From a bacterium (GTDB lineage Bacteria > Campylobacterota > Campylobacteria > Campylobacterales > Sulfurimonadaceae), in the NCBI GenBank assembly GCA_018825665.1, contig JAHJEG010000038.1:1-64000 (forward strand): a stretch of 64,000 nt of DNA, given 5' to 3'. The number at the start of each line of letters is the position of its first letter. Position 1 is the stretch's first letter. This document shows positions 1 to 8,140 of this stretch, one piece after another. The position numbers were made by a program, and so were the translations under genes. The notes beneath the pieces were generated by a model, which saw nothing but the letters and a program-made list of their open reading frames with translations, had not been told where the DNA came from and made no database searches.

Positions 1-12
1 CTTAGATTCGAT

Positions 13-131
13 TGTCTAGGTGGCTATAGAGAGAGGGAAACGCCTGGCCCCATTCCGAACCCAGAAGCTAAGCCTCTCATCGCTGATAATACTGCACCTT
101 TCAGGTGTGGAAAAGTAGGTCGCTGCCTAGT
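13..131 (+). rRNA. rrf: 5S ribosomal RNA
   Basis: This is a typical bacterial 5S rRNA of about 118 nt. The terminal helix is visible as CTAGG at 16-20 pairing with CCTAG at 126-130. The conserved internal segments CCATTCCGAACCC and AGTAGGTCGCTGCC are both present. It lies at the window edge, so the 16S and 23S genes of the operon are presumably to the left. A T-rich stretch follows at 140-150 and could end the transcript. The exact ends are good to a few bases. Confidence 0.93.
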
Positions 132-253
132 TGTCGTTATTACTTTTTTCTCCCTTTAATCATTTTTCATTCAATCTGTTTGATTTTTTCTTTTCTTTTA
201 TCTGTTTGACTTCTTATTTCTTATATAATTACATTTTTATTTATAGGATATTT

Positions 254-919
254 ATGATACTTAATGCACAGTGGAACTCTTTTTTAAAAGAAGAGGTAAA
301 TAAAAATTATTATTTAAAACTTCAAAAAATAATAGATTTGGAATATAAAACTAAAATAGTTTTCCCAAAATATGAAAATATATTCAGAGCTTTTAACCTT
401 CTTTCTCCAGCTGATGTTCAAGTAGTTATCATAGGACAGGATCCATATCATGGAGCTAATCAAGCCAGCGGGCTTGCTTTTTCGGTTTGTGACACGTGTA
501 GGGTTCCACCCTCATTAAAAAATATATTTAAAGAATTATCAGATGATATAGGGTGTGAAATAAGCAACAGTGGGAATTTGACCCATTGGGCTACACAGGG
601 TGTATTGCTTATTAATAGTGTTTTGTCTGTTGTTGAGGCAAAACCAAATTCTCATAAAAATTTGGGCTGGGAGATATTTACCGATTTTGTTATTGAAAAA
701 TTATCTTTGGATTTTGAGAATATTGTTTTTATTTTATGGGGTGCTCCATCTCAAAAAAAGTCTTTCCTGATTGATGATAGCAGGCATTTGATACTTAAAG
801 CACCGCATCCATCACCGCTTTCTGCATATAGAGGTTTTTTTGGCTCCAAGCCCTTTTCCAAAACCAATGCATATTTGTCGGCATGTGGAAAAAAAGAGAT
901 TGACTGGTGTCTTAATTAG
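254..919 (+). CDS. ung: Uracil-DNA glycosylase
   Basis: This 221-residue family 1 uracil-DNA glycosylase removes uracil from DNA and so starts base-excision repair. The catalytic motif GQDPYHG is at residues 61-67 (catalytic Asp63), and the C-terminal HPSPLSAYRGFFG motif that supplies the catalytic His and the DNA-intercalating loop starts near residue 185. The open frame reaches back to 131, but the upstream codons give a Phe-rich stretch unlike any Ung and would begin at the end of the 5S gene. ATG at 254 has an AGGATATTT leader and gives a normal family length. Its last 8 bases overlap the end of the convergent EEP nuclease gene. Confidence 0.96.
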   Translation: MILNAQWNSFLKEEVNKNYYLKLQKIIDLEYKTKIVFPKYENIFRAFNLLSPADVQVVIIGQDPYHGANQASGLAFSVCDTCRVPPSLKNIFKELSDDIGCEISNSGNLTHWATQGVLLINSVLSVVEAKPNSHKNLGWEIFTDFVIEKLSLDFENIVFILWGAPSQKKSFLIDDSRHLILKAPHPSPLSAYRGFFGSKPFSKTNAYLSACGKKEIDWCLN

Positions 920-1919
920 TTACAACAAATTTTGCATATAGGGGTAAGTGGTCTGAGTATCCTATGCCTTTATGCTGCAGGGGTTTTTTTCTTGTTGTTT
1001 TCCATCTGTTAATACTTTTTTTATGAAACAAATAGGCTGACCCAAGATGAGATGCACTCTCGTGTATGTAATACATATCCTTTTTTTCAAGTAAGGACTG
1101 TGAGATAAGAATATTATCCAGGGCTTCTTTTTTCCCTCTGAATTTATACGTGTATCTGTCTTCCTCATTCACGTCATACCAAAGATTATAGAAGTTGTTT
1201 TGTTCATATTTTGTATTGATGGCTTTTTTATTTTGTTCTATAGATTTTAGTATATGATTTATTCCGGTTTTTCCGTTTGTGTCATTATGTTTTCTATTTC
1301 TTAAAAACTTGATATGCTCTTCATAGTGAGAATTGAAATCACCTAATAGGATGATGTTCTTATCATCACCAATCTCTTTTATTCTTTTTTGCAGAGCTTT
1401 TGCGGAGATTATTCTTTGACTCTCCGGTCCTGATTTAGCCTTCCAGTGGTTTATAAATATAAAGAGCTCTTTATCATTTATTTTATATTTTATCTCTAGT
1501 ATATTTCTGTATTGTTGCGAGGATGTGACACTGATCTCTTGAGCGTACACAAAAGGCACTTTACTGAGCAAAGCGACCCGTACTGTAGTGTTTTTTTTGT
1601 CTGCTATTTTGTAGTATTGATAGTAAAGACCTTTTTGTTTTAGTGTGTATCTTAAATCTTTAAGTGCCTGCAAGGATTCTATTTCCTGCAGGGCTATGAT
1701 ATCGGCATCCAACTCTTTGATGACTCTGGAGATGTTATTGAGCTTTATTTTGTAGTTTTTCGCATTCCAGTTTGAAATTCCGTTTGGCATATACTCCTGA
1801 TATTCATAGCCGCTTTTTTCCAGATCAAACAAATTTTCTACATTATATGTGGCAATGGTCAAAATCTTATCTCCAAATACAGCTGTAATAAGTATAATCA
1901 GTAAAAGGGATGCTTTCAC
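912..1919 (-). CDS. Exported endonuclease/exonuclease/phosphatase (EEP) family protein
   Basis: This 335-residue protein has an N-terminal signal peptide (hydrophobic residues 2-16, ending near AVFG) followed by an EEP domain. The family motifs appear in order: ATYNVENLFD at 23-32 (catalytic Asn), a QEIE metal-binding Glu, LLGDFNSHY (Asp/Asn pair) and a C-terminal YSDHLPLY (catalytic Asp-His). It should be a metal-dependent phosphodiesterase acting outside the cytoplasm, perhaps on extracellular DNA, but the substrate cannot be read from the sequence. It starts with GTG, which shares one base with the TAG stop of the upstream peptidase gene (TAGTG), so translational coupling is likely. Confidence 0.85.
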   Translation of the reverse strand: MKASLLLIILITAVFGDKILTIATYNVENLFDLEKSGYEYQEYMPNGISNWNAKNYKIKLNNISRVIKELDADIIALQEIESLQALKDLRYTLKQKGLYYQYYKIADKKNTTVRVALLSKVPFVYAQEISVTSSQQYRNILEIKYKINDKELFIFINHWKAKSGPESQRIISAKALQKRIKEIGDDKNIILLGDFNSHYEEHIKFLRNRKHNDTNGKTGINHILKSIEQNKKAINTKYEQNNFYNLWYDVNEEDRYTYKFRGKKEALDNILISQSLLEKKDMYYIHESASHLGSAYLFHKKSINRWKTTRKKPLQHKGIGYSDHLPLYAKFVVTN

Positions 1920-3868
1920 TAATTGATGCCGTTGAGTCTCAATAGATTAGACGGGTTTGGATCCCTTTGCATAAGTTCTTTAAAAAGAATCTCCATACTT
2001 TTGGCTCCCCCTCCGCTTAAAACTATATCCAAATATTTTTTAGCCGTGTCTGAGCCAAATATTCCCTCATCCACTACATTGAAGAATGCATCGGCACTTA
2101 AAACTTCAGCCCATTTATAGCTGTAGTATCCGGCGGCATAGCCACCCGAGAATATATGGGAAAAGCTATTTTGAAATTTATTGTAATCGGGTGCTTTGAT
2201 AAGCGATGTTTCTTCTCTGATACCATCAAGTATATTTTGGACTTCATCTTTTTGATGCAGTTTTGTATGAAGTTTAAAGTCAAACAGTGAAAATTCCAAT
2301 TGTCTTATCATTCCAAAAGCGGATAAAAAGTTTTTGCTTCGTACCAGCTTGTCTATCATCTCATCGGGAATAATCTCCCCAGTTTTATAATGCTTTGCAA
2401 AAAGTTTTAAAACATGCGGTTCATAGGCAAAGTTTTCTAAAAATTGTGACGGAAACTCAACAGCATCCCATTCAACTCCATTCACTCCGCTTACTTCATT
2501 CTCATCTACACTGCTGATCATATGATGAATCGCATGACCCATTTCATGAAAAAATGTCACTACATCATCATGGCGTAAAAGCGAAGGATTCTCTTTTGAT
2601 GAAGGTGGAAAATTACAAACAATAAATGCCGAAGCCAACTGTTCCTGCCCTTTTTCGTCTTGACAGTGCGCTTGCCAGTTGTGCATCCATGCTCCGCCTT
2701 GTTTTGCTTTTCTGGCTTCAAGGTCCATATACAGTCTTGCCTTGAGCGTGCTCTCAAGATATACATCATAGGCGGCGGCTTTTTCATTCCAAAGTTCTTC
2801 ATCAACTTTTTCAAATCGCATTCCAAAGAGTTTGTTTAAAAATTCAAACATCCCATTTACAACACTCGTCTGACTGAAGTAAGGACGGTACAGCTCCTCT
2901 TCTATATCGTACTGCTCTTTTTTTAATATTTCACTGTAGTAGGCGGTATCAAAACTTTGCAGCGGTTTTTTACTCATCTTTTGAAGCGTTTGAAGCTCTG
3001 CTTTTGCCTGCTGTTTTGAGTTTTGAAGCAGGTCGTCTAAGAATTTGAGCACGGTATCCTCATCTTTTGCCATCTTGCTTGCAAGTGAATAGGCTGCGTA
3101 GCTTGAAAATCCAAGAAGTTGGCTCATCTCATATTTAAGCGCTAATATCTCATCGATTATTTGTGCATTCTGCGGCGCTCTTGTTACATACGCCTTGTAC
3201 AGTTCTTCTCTTATTTTTTCATTTTTTCCATAAGTCATATATGCTATATAAGAGGGCATCTGCAGAGTGAACTTGTATTGAGTCACTCCGTTTTCTTCAT
3301 ATTTTGCATTTTCTATGTCGCTTTTTGGAAGTCCTTCTACATCTTTTGCATCTGTTATTATGTATTCGTAGGCGTTTGTGGCATCTAAGATATTTTGAGA
3401 AAAATTATTCGAGAGTTCGCTTTTTTTAATATTTATCTCTTGAAGTCTTTGTTTGGTCTTTTCATCCAAATGCGCACCGCTTAATTCAAAATGTTGTATG
3501 TTGAGCTCTAAAACCCTGTTTTGCTCGTAGTTTAAACTATTTGTTTCCTTCTCCTGTATCTCTTTGTAGGCCTTATATATATCTATATTCTGAGACATTC
3601 TCGTAGAATACTCTGTAATAATCGGCAGGGATTCAGTGTATACTGCCTGTGTTTTATCTGAGTTATTGACTGAATTGATGTGTGAGAGGGGAGTGAAAAA
3701 CTGTCCCAAGTATTCCTCCATCATCAGCAGAGGCTTTACAAAATTTGCATATGTTTTGTTTTCTAAAGCCAACAATCTCTCAGTTTCCTGAGTATTGGTC
3801 TCAAGTCTTTGTTTTAATTCTTCTATAAAAGTATCTAAATCTACATTAAATTTTAAAAATCGTCCCAT
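1919..3868 (-). CDS. prlC: M3 family oligopeptidase (oligopeptidase A-like)
   Basis: This 649-residue zinc metallopeptidase belongs to family M3 (thimet oligopeptidase/PrlC). The zinc motif HEMGH lies near residue 441, followed about 25 residues later by the Glu-containing EFPSQFLENF segment that supplies the third ligand. The C-terminal half carries the usual HIFSGGYAAGYYSYKWAE signature of the M3 substrate channel. It should degrade short peptides, including cleaved signal peptides, in the cytoplasm; no export signal is seen. Length is close to E. coli PrlC (680). It is preceded by the serine protease gene (5 bp gap) and followed, with a 1-bp overlap, by the EEP gene, so these form one minus-strand operon. 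Confidence 0.93.
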   Translation of the reverse strand: MGRFLKFNVDLDTFIEELKQRLETNTQETERLLALENKTYANFVKPLLMMEEYLGQFFTPLSHINSVNNSDKTQAVYTESLPIITEYSTRMSQNIDIYKAYKEIQEKETNSLNYEQNRVLELNIQHFELSGAHLDEKTKQRLQEINIKKSELSNNFSQNILDATNAYEYIITDAKDVEGLPKSDIENAKYEENGVTQYKFTLQMPSYIAYMTYGKNEKIREELYKAYVTRAPQNAQIIDEILALKYEMSQLLGFSSYAAYSLASKMAKDEDTVLKFLDDLLQNSKQQAKAELQTLQKMSKKPLQSFDTAYYSEILKKEQYDIEEELYRPYFSQTSVVNGMFEFLNKLFGMRFEKVDEELWNEKAAAYDVYLESTLKARLYMDLEARKAKQGGAWMHNWQAHCQDEKGQEQLASAFIVCNFPPSSKENPSLLRHDDVVTFFHEMGHAIHHMISSVDENEVSGVNGVEWDAVEFPSQFLENFAYEPHVLKLFAKHYKTGEIIPDEMIDKLVRSKNFLSAFGMIRQLEFSLFDFKLHTKLHQKDEVQNILDGIREETSLIKAPDYNKFQNSFSHIFSGGYAAGYYSYKWAEVLSADAFFNVVDEGIFGSDTAKKYLDIVLSGGGAKSMEILFKELMQRDPNPSNLLRLNGIN

Positions 3869-3873
3869 TTATT

Positions 3874-4959
3874 TTAATCCTCGTCTCTTTTTTGTCTGAT
3901 AGCACCATAGGTGTTTATTAAGATATCATCATATTTGTTTGATTTTTCCAGTAATCTTTGCACGGCAGTTCTGCCCTCTTGTTTTGTTAATGAAGAGTCC
4001 ACTATCAGATAAGACAAGTATATACTGTTTTCATTAATGGAAAATTGCAGATAGGATAATTTGCTGTTTTCTTCAAGAAGATAGTCATAGATTTTTTCTA
4101 TGTTGTTTTGTGGAATCCCGCATAGTTTCGTATCTCCAATGATAATTCCGTTTTCATAGTAGTTAATTTCTATCCTTGCCGTTCCGTAGTCGATCTGCCA
4201 CGATGCCTGACTTCTTCTTGCGAGTGTCACATTGATATCCAATGAATCTAAAATATCTTCAATAAGTTTTGTCGCACCTGTCGGGTTGTAGCCTTTGCGT
4301 CTGAGTTTTGCAACTTCAAGTTTGATTCCACATGCCAGACAATAATCGTTTTTTATATCCTCTTCGTTTATAAGATTTTTGCAAGAAGGGCATTTGATGA
4401 TATTTTCCCGTCCTAATTTTTTATAGTTTTCTAAACTTTCCTCAACATAATAATAAGGCAGGGCAAAACCGAGGTTATTGGAGTTTTGGATAATAAAGGT
4501 ATTGACTCCTATGAGTTCTGCTTCATTATTTAAAAGAGGTCCGCCACTGTTACCTGGGTTTATTGCTGCATCTATCTGTATATATTCAAGCTCGCCCTGA
4601 AGCCTTGTGGCACGTGATACTATACCCTCGGTTGCTGTATAGTTCAGCCCGTAGGGGTGACCTATGGCTATAGTCGTATCTCCGTCTTCTACTATTTTTG
4701 TTGAGAACTTTAGAGGATTTTTCGGTTTTGGAACATCAAAACTAATAAATGCCAAATCATAATCCGGGTCATCATAGACAACTCTGGCTATGGAGCGCTT
4801 GATTTTCTTTGCCGTGATGACCACTTCTTTGAGCCCGCTTGCCACATGCGAATTGGTCACAATCAAATCACCGATGATAAAACCCGACCCCGTGCCGTAG
4901 GGGGTCATAATCTGGATGATGTTGTCTATATATTTTTCTAAAATAACTTGAGTGTTCAT
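3874..4959 (-). CDS. Trypsin-like (S1C) serine protease with zinc ribbon and C-terminal YbjN-like domain
   Basis: This 361-residue protein has a chymotrypsin-fold protease domain with a full triad: His38 (TNSHVASG), Asp68 (YDLAF) and Ser138 (NPGNSGGPL). No signal peptide or PDZ domain is seen, unlike DegP/HtrA, so it is probably cytoplasmic. A small zinc ribbon follows, with C190xxC193 and C207xxC210. The last ~115 residues resemble the YbjN/type III chaperone fold by hydrophobic pattern; that part is inference. It lies 6 bp downstream of the unknown gene ending at 4966 and 5 bp upstream of the M3 peptidase, which suggests a proteolysis-related operon. The substrate is unknown. Confidence 0.85.
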   Translation of the reverse strand: MNTQVILEKYIDNIIQIMTPYGTGSGFIIGDLIVTNSHVASGLKEVVITAKKIKRSIARVVYDDPDYDLAFISFDVPKPKNPLKFSTKIVEDGDTTIAIGHPYGLNYTATEGIVSRATRLQGELEYIQIDAAINPGNSGGPLLNNEAELIGVNTFIIQNSNNLGFALPYYYVEESLENYKKLGRENIIKCPSCKNLINEEDIKNDYCLACGIKLEVAKLRRKGYNPTGATKLIEDILDSLDINVTLARRSQASWQIDYGTARIEINYYENGIIIGDTKLCGIPQNNIEKIYDYLLEENSKLSYLQFSINENSIYLSYLIVDSSLTKQEGRTAVQRLLEKSNKYDDILINTYGAIRQKRDED

Positions 4960-4965
4960 ATGTAT

Positions 4966-6279
4966 CTATATCTCCTCAAAGTTCAGGTTTGTTATTTGAA
5001 TATAAAAGCTGTTGCTAAACTCGTTGAGTGATGTGAAATTCAGCTCATTTCCAAAAGGTTTGAGCATTTTGAACCTTTTTTTGTAGGGGGTGATAATTTC
5101 ATTTACTCTTGAGATAATAGTTCTTTTGGAAAATGAGTTCGTGCTTTGGTTGTAGAGTTCATTATAGTTGAGTTCTTGAAAAAAATCACTGTTTTGAATC
5201 TCTACCAAAGTATGCAGAAGGTCTTTTGTGACCGGATGAAGACCGTAGTTATAAAGAAGATAAAATGCTATGTATTTATAGATGGTAGGGATAATAAGAT
5301 TATAACGATTGTTTTTATACCAGCGTATTTTGGTGAGCGATTCATTGATGAAGATGTTTATCTCCTCATGTGAAGTCTTCTCCATGGGATTAAAAGTATA
5401 TTTCGCATCATAAAAATTTTTGCTGAAATTTTCAAAATCCATCTTTTTTAGTATCTCGACATATTTTTTAAGTTCTTCATTCTTCGCTTCGGTGGTGGAG
5501 TTCTCATCGCTGAAGTATTCTTGAATGATTTTACTCATCTTTTGATAGATCTCATATTTTGGAACAATGAGATAGTCTATCTTAAAAAGAAGGCAGAGGT
5601 ATGAAAATGACTGCATTCCTGCATTGTCATTGGTAGGAAAGGTCAGTATCTTGTTTTCCAGCTCCTGTATCCAGGCCTGCATTGAATCATACTTGAGTTG
5701 CAGCAGTTTTTCATTCACCGGCTTTAAATGCTCTATATCCTCTATAAGGGTGTTAGGAAATTCATTTTTGGTATATTCTTTGTCAAAATCTGCATTCAAT
5801 GCCAATTCCCTAAGAGGAAAAAAAACTTTTTGAGGACTCATGGTAATGTTGTCATGATAAAGTTTCAGTTTTATATATTCATTGTCTGCAAAATATTTTG
5901 CATATGTCAGCTGGTAGTTTCTCTCTAAAATATATCTTTTGAGGGCTATGAAGGCATGTTCTTTTTTTGTTAAAATAGATTCTGCATAAATATGTTCAGA
6001 TGTTATATACCCGCTTATTTTCGCAGTGCCCTGGTATATCTCAAAATTTAGGGTATCCTCTTTTTTAACAAAGCTGATATTTTCGTTGAAATGATTGTCG
6101 GTGTAGTTTTGCAGTGATCTAAAAAAATACTCATAGGCACTAAGAATATCTTTTGCCGCAAATGCTTCGTATGATTTATTAAATAGCTCTTCTTCATCAT
6201 CGGCGAGGCTTGCGTTAATGCCTCTGCCAAAAGGGTGTTTTAATTCTGTTTTGGTTTCAAAAAAGTTTAGCCAGCTCAT
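4966..6279 (-). CDS. Conserved hypothetical protein, partner of the S1C protease
   Basis: I do not recognise this protein of about 437 residues. It is soluble, acidic and lysine/glutamate-rich, with no signal peptide, membrane segment or cysteine motif. The N-terminal ~150 residues (after a DEEELFNKSYEAF helix) could be an alpha/beta module, and the C-terminal half looks all-helical. ATG at 6279 is preferred, with AAAGTGAG upstream; an in-frame TTG at 6300 would add seven residues but has no ribosome binding site. It is the first gene of a minus-strand run into the serine protease (6 bp gap), so it may be a substrate, inhibitor or adaptor of that protease; this is context only. Confidence 0.7.
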   Translation of the reverse strand: MSWLNFFETKTELKHPFGRGINASLADDEEELFNKSYEAFAAKDILSAYEYFFRSLQNYTDNHFNENISFVKKEDTLNFEIYQGTAKISGYITSEHIYAESILTKKEHAFIALKRYILERNYQLTYAKYFADNEYIKLKLYHDNITMSPQKVFFPLRELALNADFDKEYTKNEFPNTLIEDIEHLKPVNEKLLQLKYDSMQAWIQELENKILTFPTNDNAGMQSFSYLCLLFKIDYLIVPKYEIYQKMSKIIQEYFSDENSTTEAKNEELKKYVEILKKMDFENFSKNFYDAKYTFNPMEKTSHEEINIFINESLTKIRWYKNNRYNLIIPTIYKYIAFYLLYNYGLHPVTKDLLHTLVEIQNSDFFQELNYNELYNQSTNSFSKRTIISRVNEIITPYKKRFKMLKPFGNELNFTSLNEFSNSFYIQITNLNFEEI

Positions 6280-6369
6280 GAACTCACTTTGGGTATACAA
6301 ATGTATAGAAATTTATGAGTGCAATTATAATGAAAGCACCCTTATAAAACACCTACTTATTTTGAAAGC

Positions 6370-7164
6370 TTATTCATCATCTTTTGCAAATTTTTCATAT
6401 AAAAAGCTTAATATAGCTTCTCTGCACCGAATATATTCAGGGTCATGCTGAAGTTCAACCCTGTTTCTTGGTCGCTCCAGATTGACTTCCAAAATTTCAC
6501 CTATGGTAGCCTCCGGACCGTTTGTCATCATAATGACTCGATCACTTAAGAGTACGGCTTCATCAATGTCATGGGTGATTACGATTACGGTATTTTTGAC
6601 ATTTTGCTGAATCCTCATAAGGTGTTCTTGCAGATTTGCCCGCGTGAGCGAATCAAGTGCTCCAAAAGGCTCATCCATAAGCAAAACTTTCGGCTGTATT
6701 GAAAGAGCTCTCGCAATACCAACACGCTGCTTCATCCCTCCGCTTATCTCTCCTGGGAGTTTGTCCTTCGCATGATCCAGGTTTACCATGGATACGAATT
6801 TTTCTACTCTTTCTCGAAGTTCAAAAGCACTAAGTTCAGGCATTACTTTTTTTACAGCCATCTCTATATTTTGATAAACGCTTAACCATGGAAGAAGTGA
6901 ATGGTTTTGAAAAACGACTGCACGTTCAGGTCCCGGACCCTGTACATGTTTGTTTTCAAGAAGGATAGCACCTTCGGTTTGTGCATCCAAACCCGATATC
7001 ATATTTAAGAGGGTACTTTTACCGCAGCCGCTGTGCCCTATAATAGAGATTATCTCATTCTTCTTAATCTCCAGATTCACATCGGTCACCGCTATATAAT
7101 CTTCTTTTCCTGGAATTGGAAATCTTTTTTCAATATTCTGTAAACTTAAAAATTTTTCACTCAT
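6370..7164 (-). CDS. nrtD: Nitrate ABC transporter ATP-binding protein
   Basis: This is the 264-residue ATPase of a nitrate/sulfonate/taurine-type importer. Walker A GHSGCGKST is at 43-51, the ABC signature is ISGGMKQR, Walker B is VLLMDEP followed by the GALD D-loop, and the switch His lies in ITHDIDEA. It would drive import of nitrate captured by NrtA through NrtB. It has no C-terminal NrtA-like regulatory domain (no nrtC-type subunit is present), so the importer is the simple NrtABD form. Its ATG overlaps the stop of nrtB by one base (TAATG), so the two are translationally coupled. Nitrate specificity is inferred from the flanking nitrate reductase gene. Confidence 0.9.
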   Translation of the reverse strand: MSEKFLSLQNIEKRFPIPGKEDYIAVTDVNLEIKKNEIISIIGHSGCGKSTLLNMISGLDAQTEGAILLENKHVQGPGPERAVVFQNHSLLPWLSVYQNIEMAVKKVMPELSAFELRERVEKFVSMVNLDHAKDKLPGEISGGMKQRVGIARALSIQPKVLLMDEPFGALDSLTRANLQEHLMRIQQNVKNTVIVITHDIDEAVLLSDRVIMMTNGPEATIGEILEVNLERPRNRVELQHDPEYIRCREAILSFLYEKFAKDDE

Positions 7165-7979
7165 TACGCTCTACCTTTTTTCGTATAATCAAAATAATCT
7201 GCAATTTTGCCCATAATAATATCCAAGAAGAAACCTATAAGACCTACAACGATAATACCTATAATAATATTATGATAGTTAAGGTTGTTATATTCATCCC
7301 AGATCCAAAAACCTATACCGATACCGCCTGTCAGCATCTCCGCCGCAACGATTACCAGCCATGCTATTCCCAAAGAAAGTCTCATCCCCGTAAAGATATA
7401 CGGCACGGAAACAGGCAAAATGATTTGGATGATCTTTTCCAGCGGAGAAAATCTCAGTACCTTGGCAACATTCATATAATCTTCACTGACGCTTTTGACA
7501 CCAAGAGCGGTGTTTATGATTATCGGCCATATAGAGGTGATAAATATGGTAGAAATCGCGGTCAGGTTTATATCCTGAAATATAAACAAAAGCAAAGGCA
7601 GCCATGCCAAAGGTGAAACGGGCTTGAATATCTGTATAAAAGGATTCAGAGCATACTGGGCAGTCTTGCTCATACCCACAAATAAACCCACCGGGACTCC
7701 GACTAATATTGCCAAAACAAATCCTGCAAAAACTCTCTCAAGGGAGGCTACTATCTGCCAAAATATCCCCTTGTCGTCCTGGTTGTTTACATAAAAGGGA
7801 TCAGATAAAACTCCAACCATCTCATCACCATCAGCATTCACACCGCCAAACGCAGCTACATAGGTATCAGTTGGCGTAGGAAAATCCTCAACCACATTTG
7901 CGATACCTGACCATATTTGTATAATAAATAGAAAAACCAAAAACGGCAAGACTATTTTTTTTACTAACTCTGTATTCAT
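7164..7979 (-). CDS. nrtB: Nitrate ABC transporter permease
   Basis: This is a 271-residue integral membrane permease of the binding-protein-dependent transport family, with about six membrane segments. The first is near residues 9-27, followed by a periplasmic loop with a PTP/DTYVAAFGG segment. The conserved EAA-type cytoplasmic loop is recognisable near SEDYMNVAKVL followed by SPLEKIIQIILP. It forms the channel for NrtA-delivered nitrate and pairs with NrtD, whose gene overlaps it by one base. It is separated from nrtA by a 161-bp structured spacer (see 8015-8136). Confidence 0.9.
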   Translation of the reverse strand: MNTELVKKIVLPFLVFLFIIQIWSGIANVVEDFPTPTDTYVAAFGGVNADGDEMVGVLSDPFYVNNQDDKGIFWQIVASLERVFAGFVLAILVGVPVGLFVGMSKTAQYALNPFIQIFKPVSPLAWLPLLLFIFQDINLTAISTIFITSIWPIIINTALGVKSVSEDYMNVAKVLRFSPLEKIIQIILPVSVPYIFTGMRLSLGIAWLVIVAAEMLTGGIGIGFWIWDEYNNLNYHNIIIGIIVVGLIGFFLDIIMGKIADYFDYTKKGRA

Positions 7980-8014
7980 TTCTTTTCCTCGGGTTTGAAT
8001 TTAGTTTGCACTTA

Positions 8015-8088
8015 AAAGTATCCAGATATAGGCTTGATAAAAGGAGAGTCTATATGAAATTATACTTTTTAGGTTTTCTGGATACTTT
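8015..8088 (-). repeat. 12-bp perfect inverted repeat in the nrtA-nrtB spacer
   Basis: AAAGTATCCAGA at 8015-8026 is repeated in inverse as TCTGGATACTTT at 8077-8088. A nested 6-bp repeat (ATATAG 8026-8031 with CTATAT 8050-8055) lies inside the 50-base loop. In the nrtA-nrtB transcript this would fold just upstream of the nrtB start codon. It could be a leader-type regulatory structure, an mRNA processing signal, or the remnant of a small repeat element; the sequence does not decide. Confidence 0.6.
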
Positions 8089-8109
8089 GAACTACAAACT
8101 ATATTATTA

Positions 8110-8136
8110 ATGCACAAAGGCTTATCCTTTGTGCAT
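8110..8136 (-). terminator. Hairpin just after the nrtA stop codon
   Basis: An 11-bp perfect stem (ATGCACAAAGG at 8110-8120, CCTTTGTGCAT at 8126-8136) with a 5-base loop sits 4 bases beyond the nrtA stop. In the nrtA direction it is followed by AT-rich sequence but no clean T-run. It therefore looks like a leaky terminator or a 3'-end stabiliser of the kind that keeps binding-protein mRNA more abundant than permease mRNA. Confidence 0.6.
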
Positions 8137-8140
8137 GGTT

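Noticed and set aside
155-176. Possible extra copy of the TTAAT/ATTAA box (TTTAATCATTTTTCATTCAA) after the 5S gene
   Set aside because: The arms and spacing do not match and there is no paired box or nitrogen gene.
131-253. N-terminal extension of ung to the end of the 5S rRNA gene
   Set aside because: It would add a Phe-rich 41-residue segment not found in Ung and begin within the rRNA terminator region; ATG 254 gives the normal protein.
7116-7616. 166-codon plus-strand frame across nrtD and nrtB
   Set aside because: It is antisense to two well-supported transporter genes and has no recognisable domain or ribosome binding site.
8054-8110. 18-codon plus-strand reading frame with a good ribosome binding site in the nrtA-nrtB spacer
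   Set aside because: Too short to support as a gene and within a structured spacer; kept only as part of a finding.
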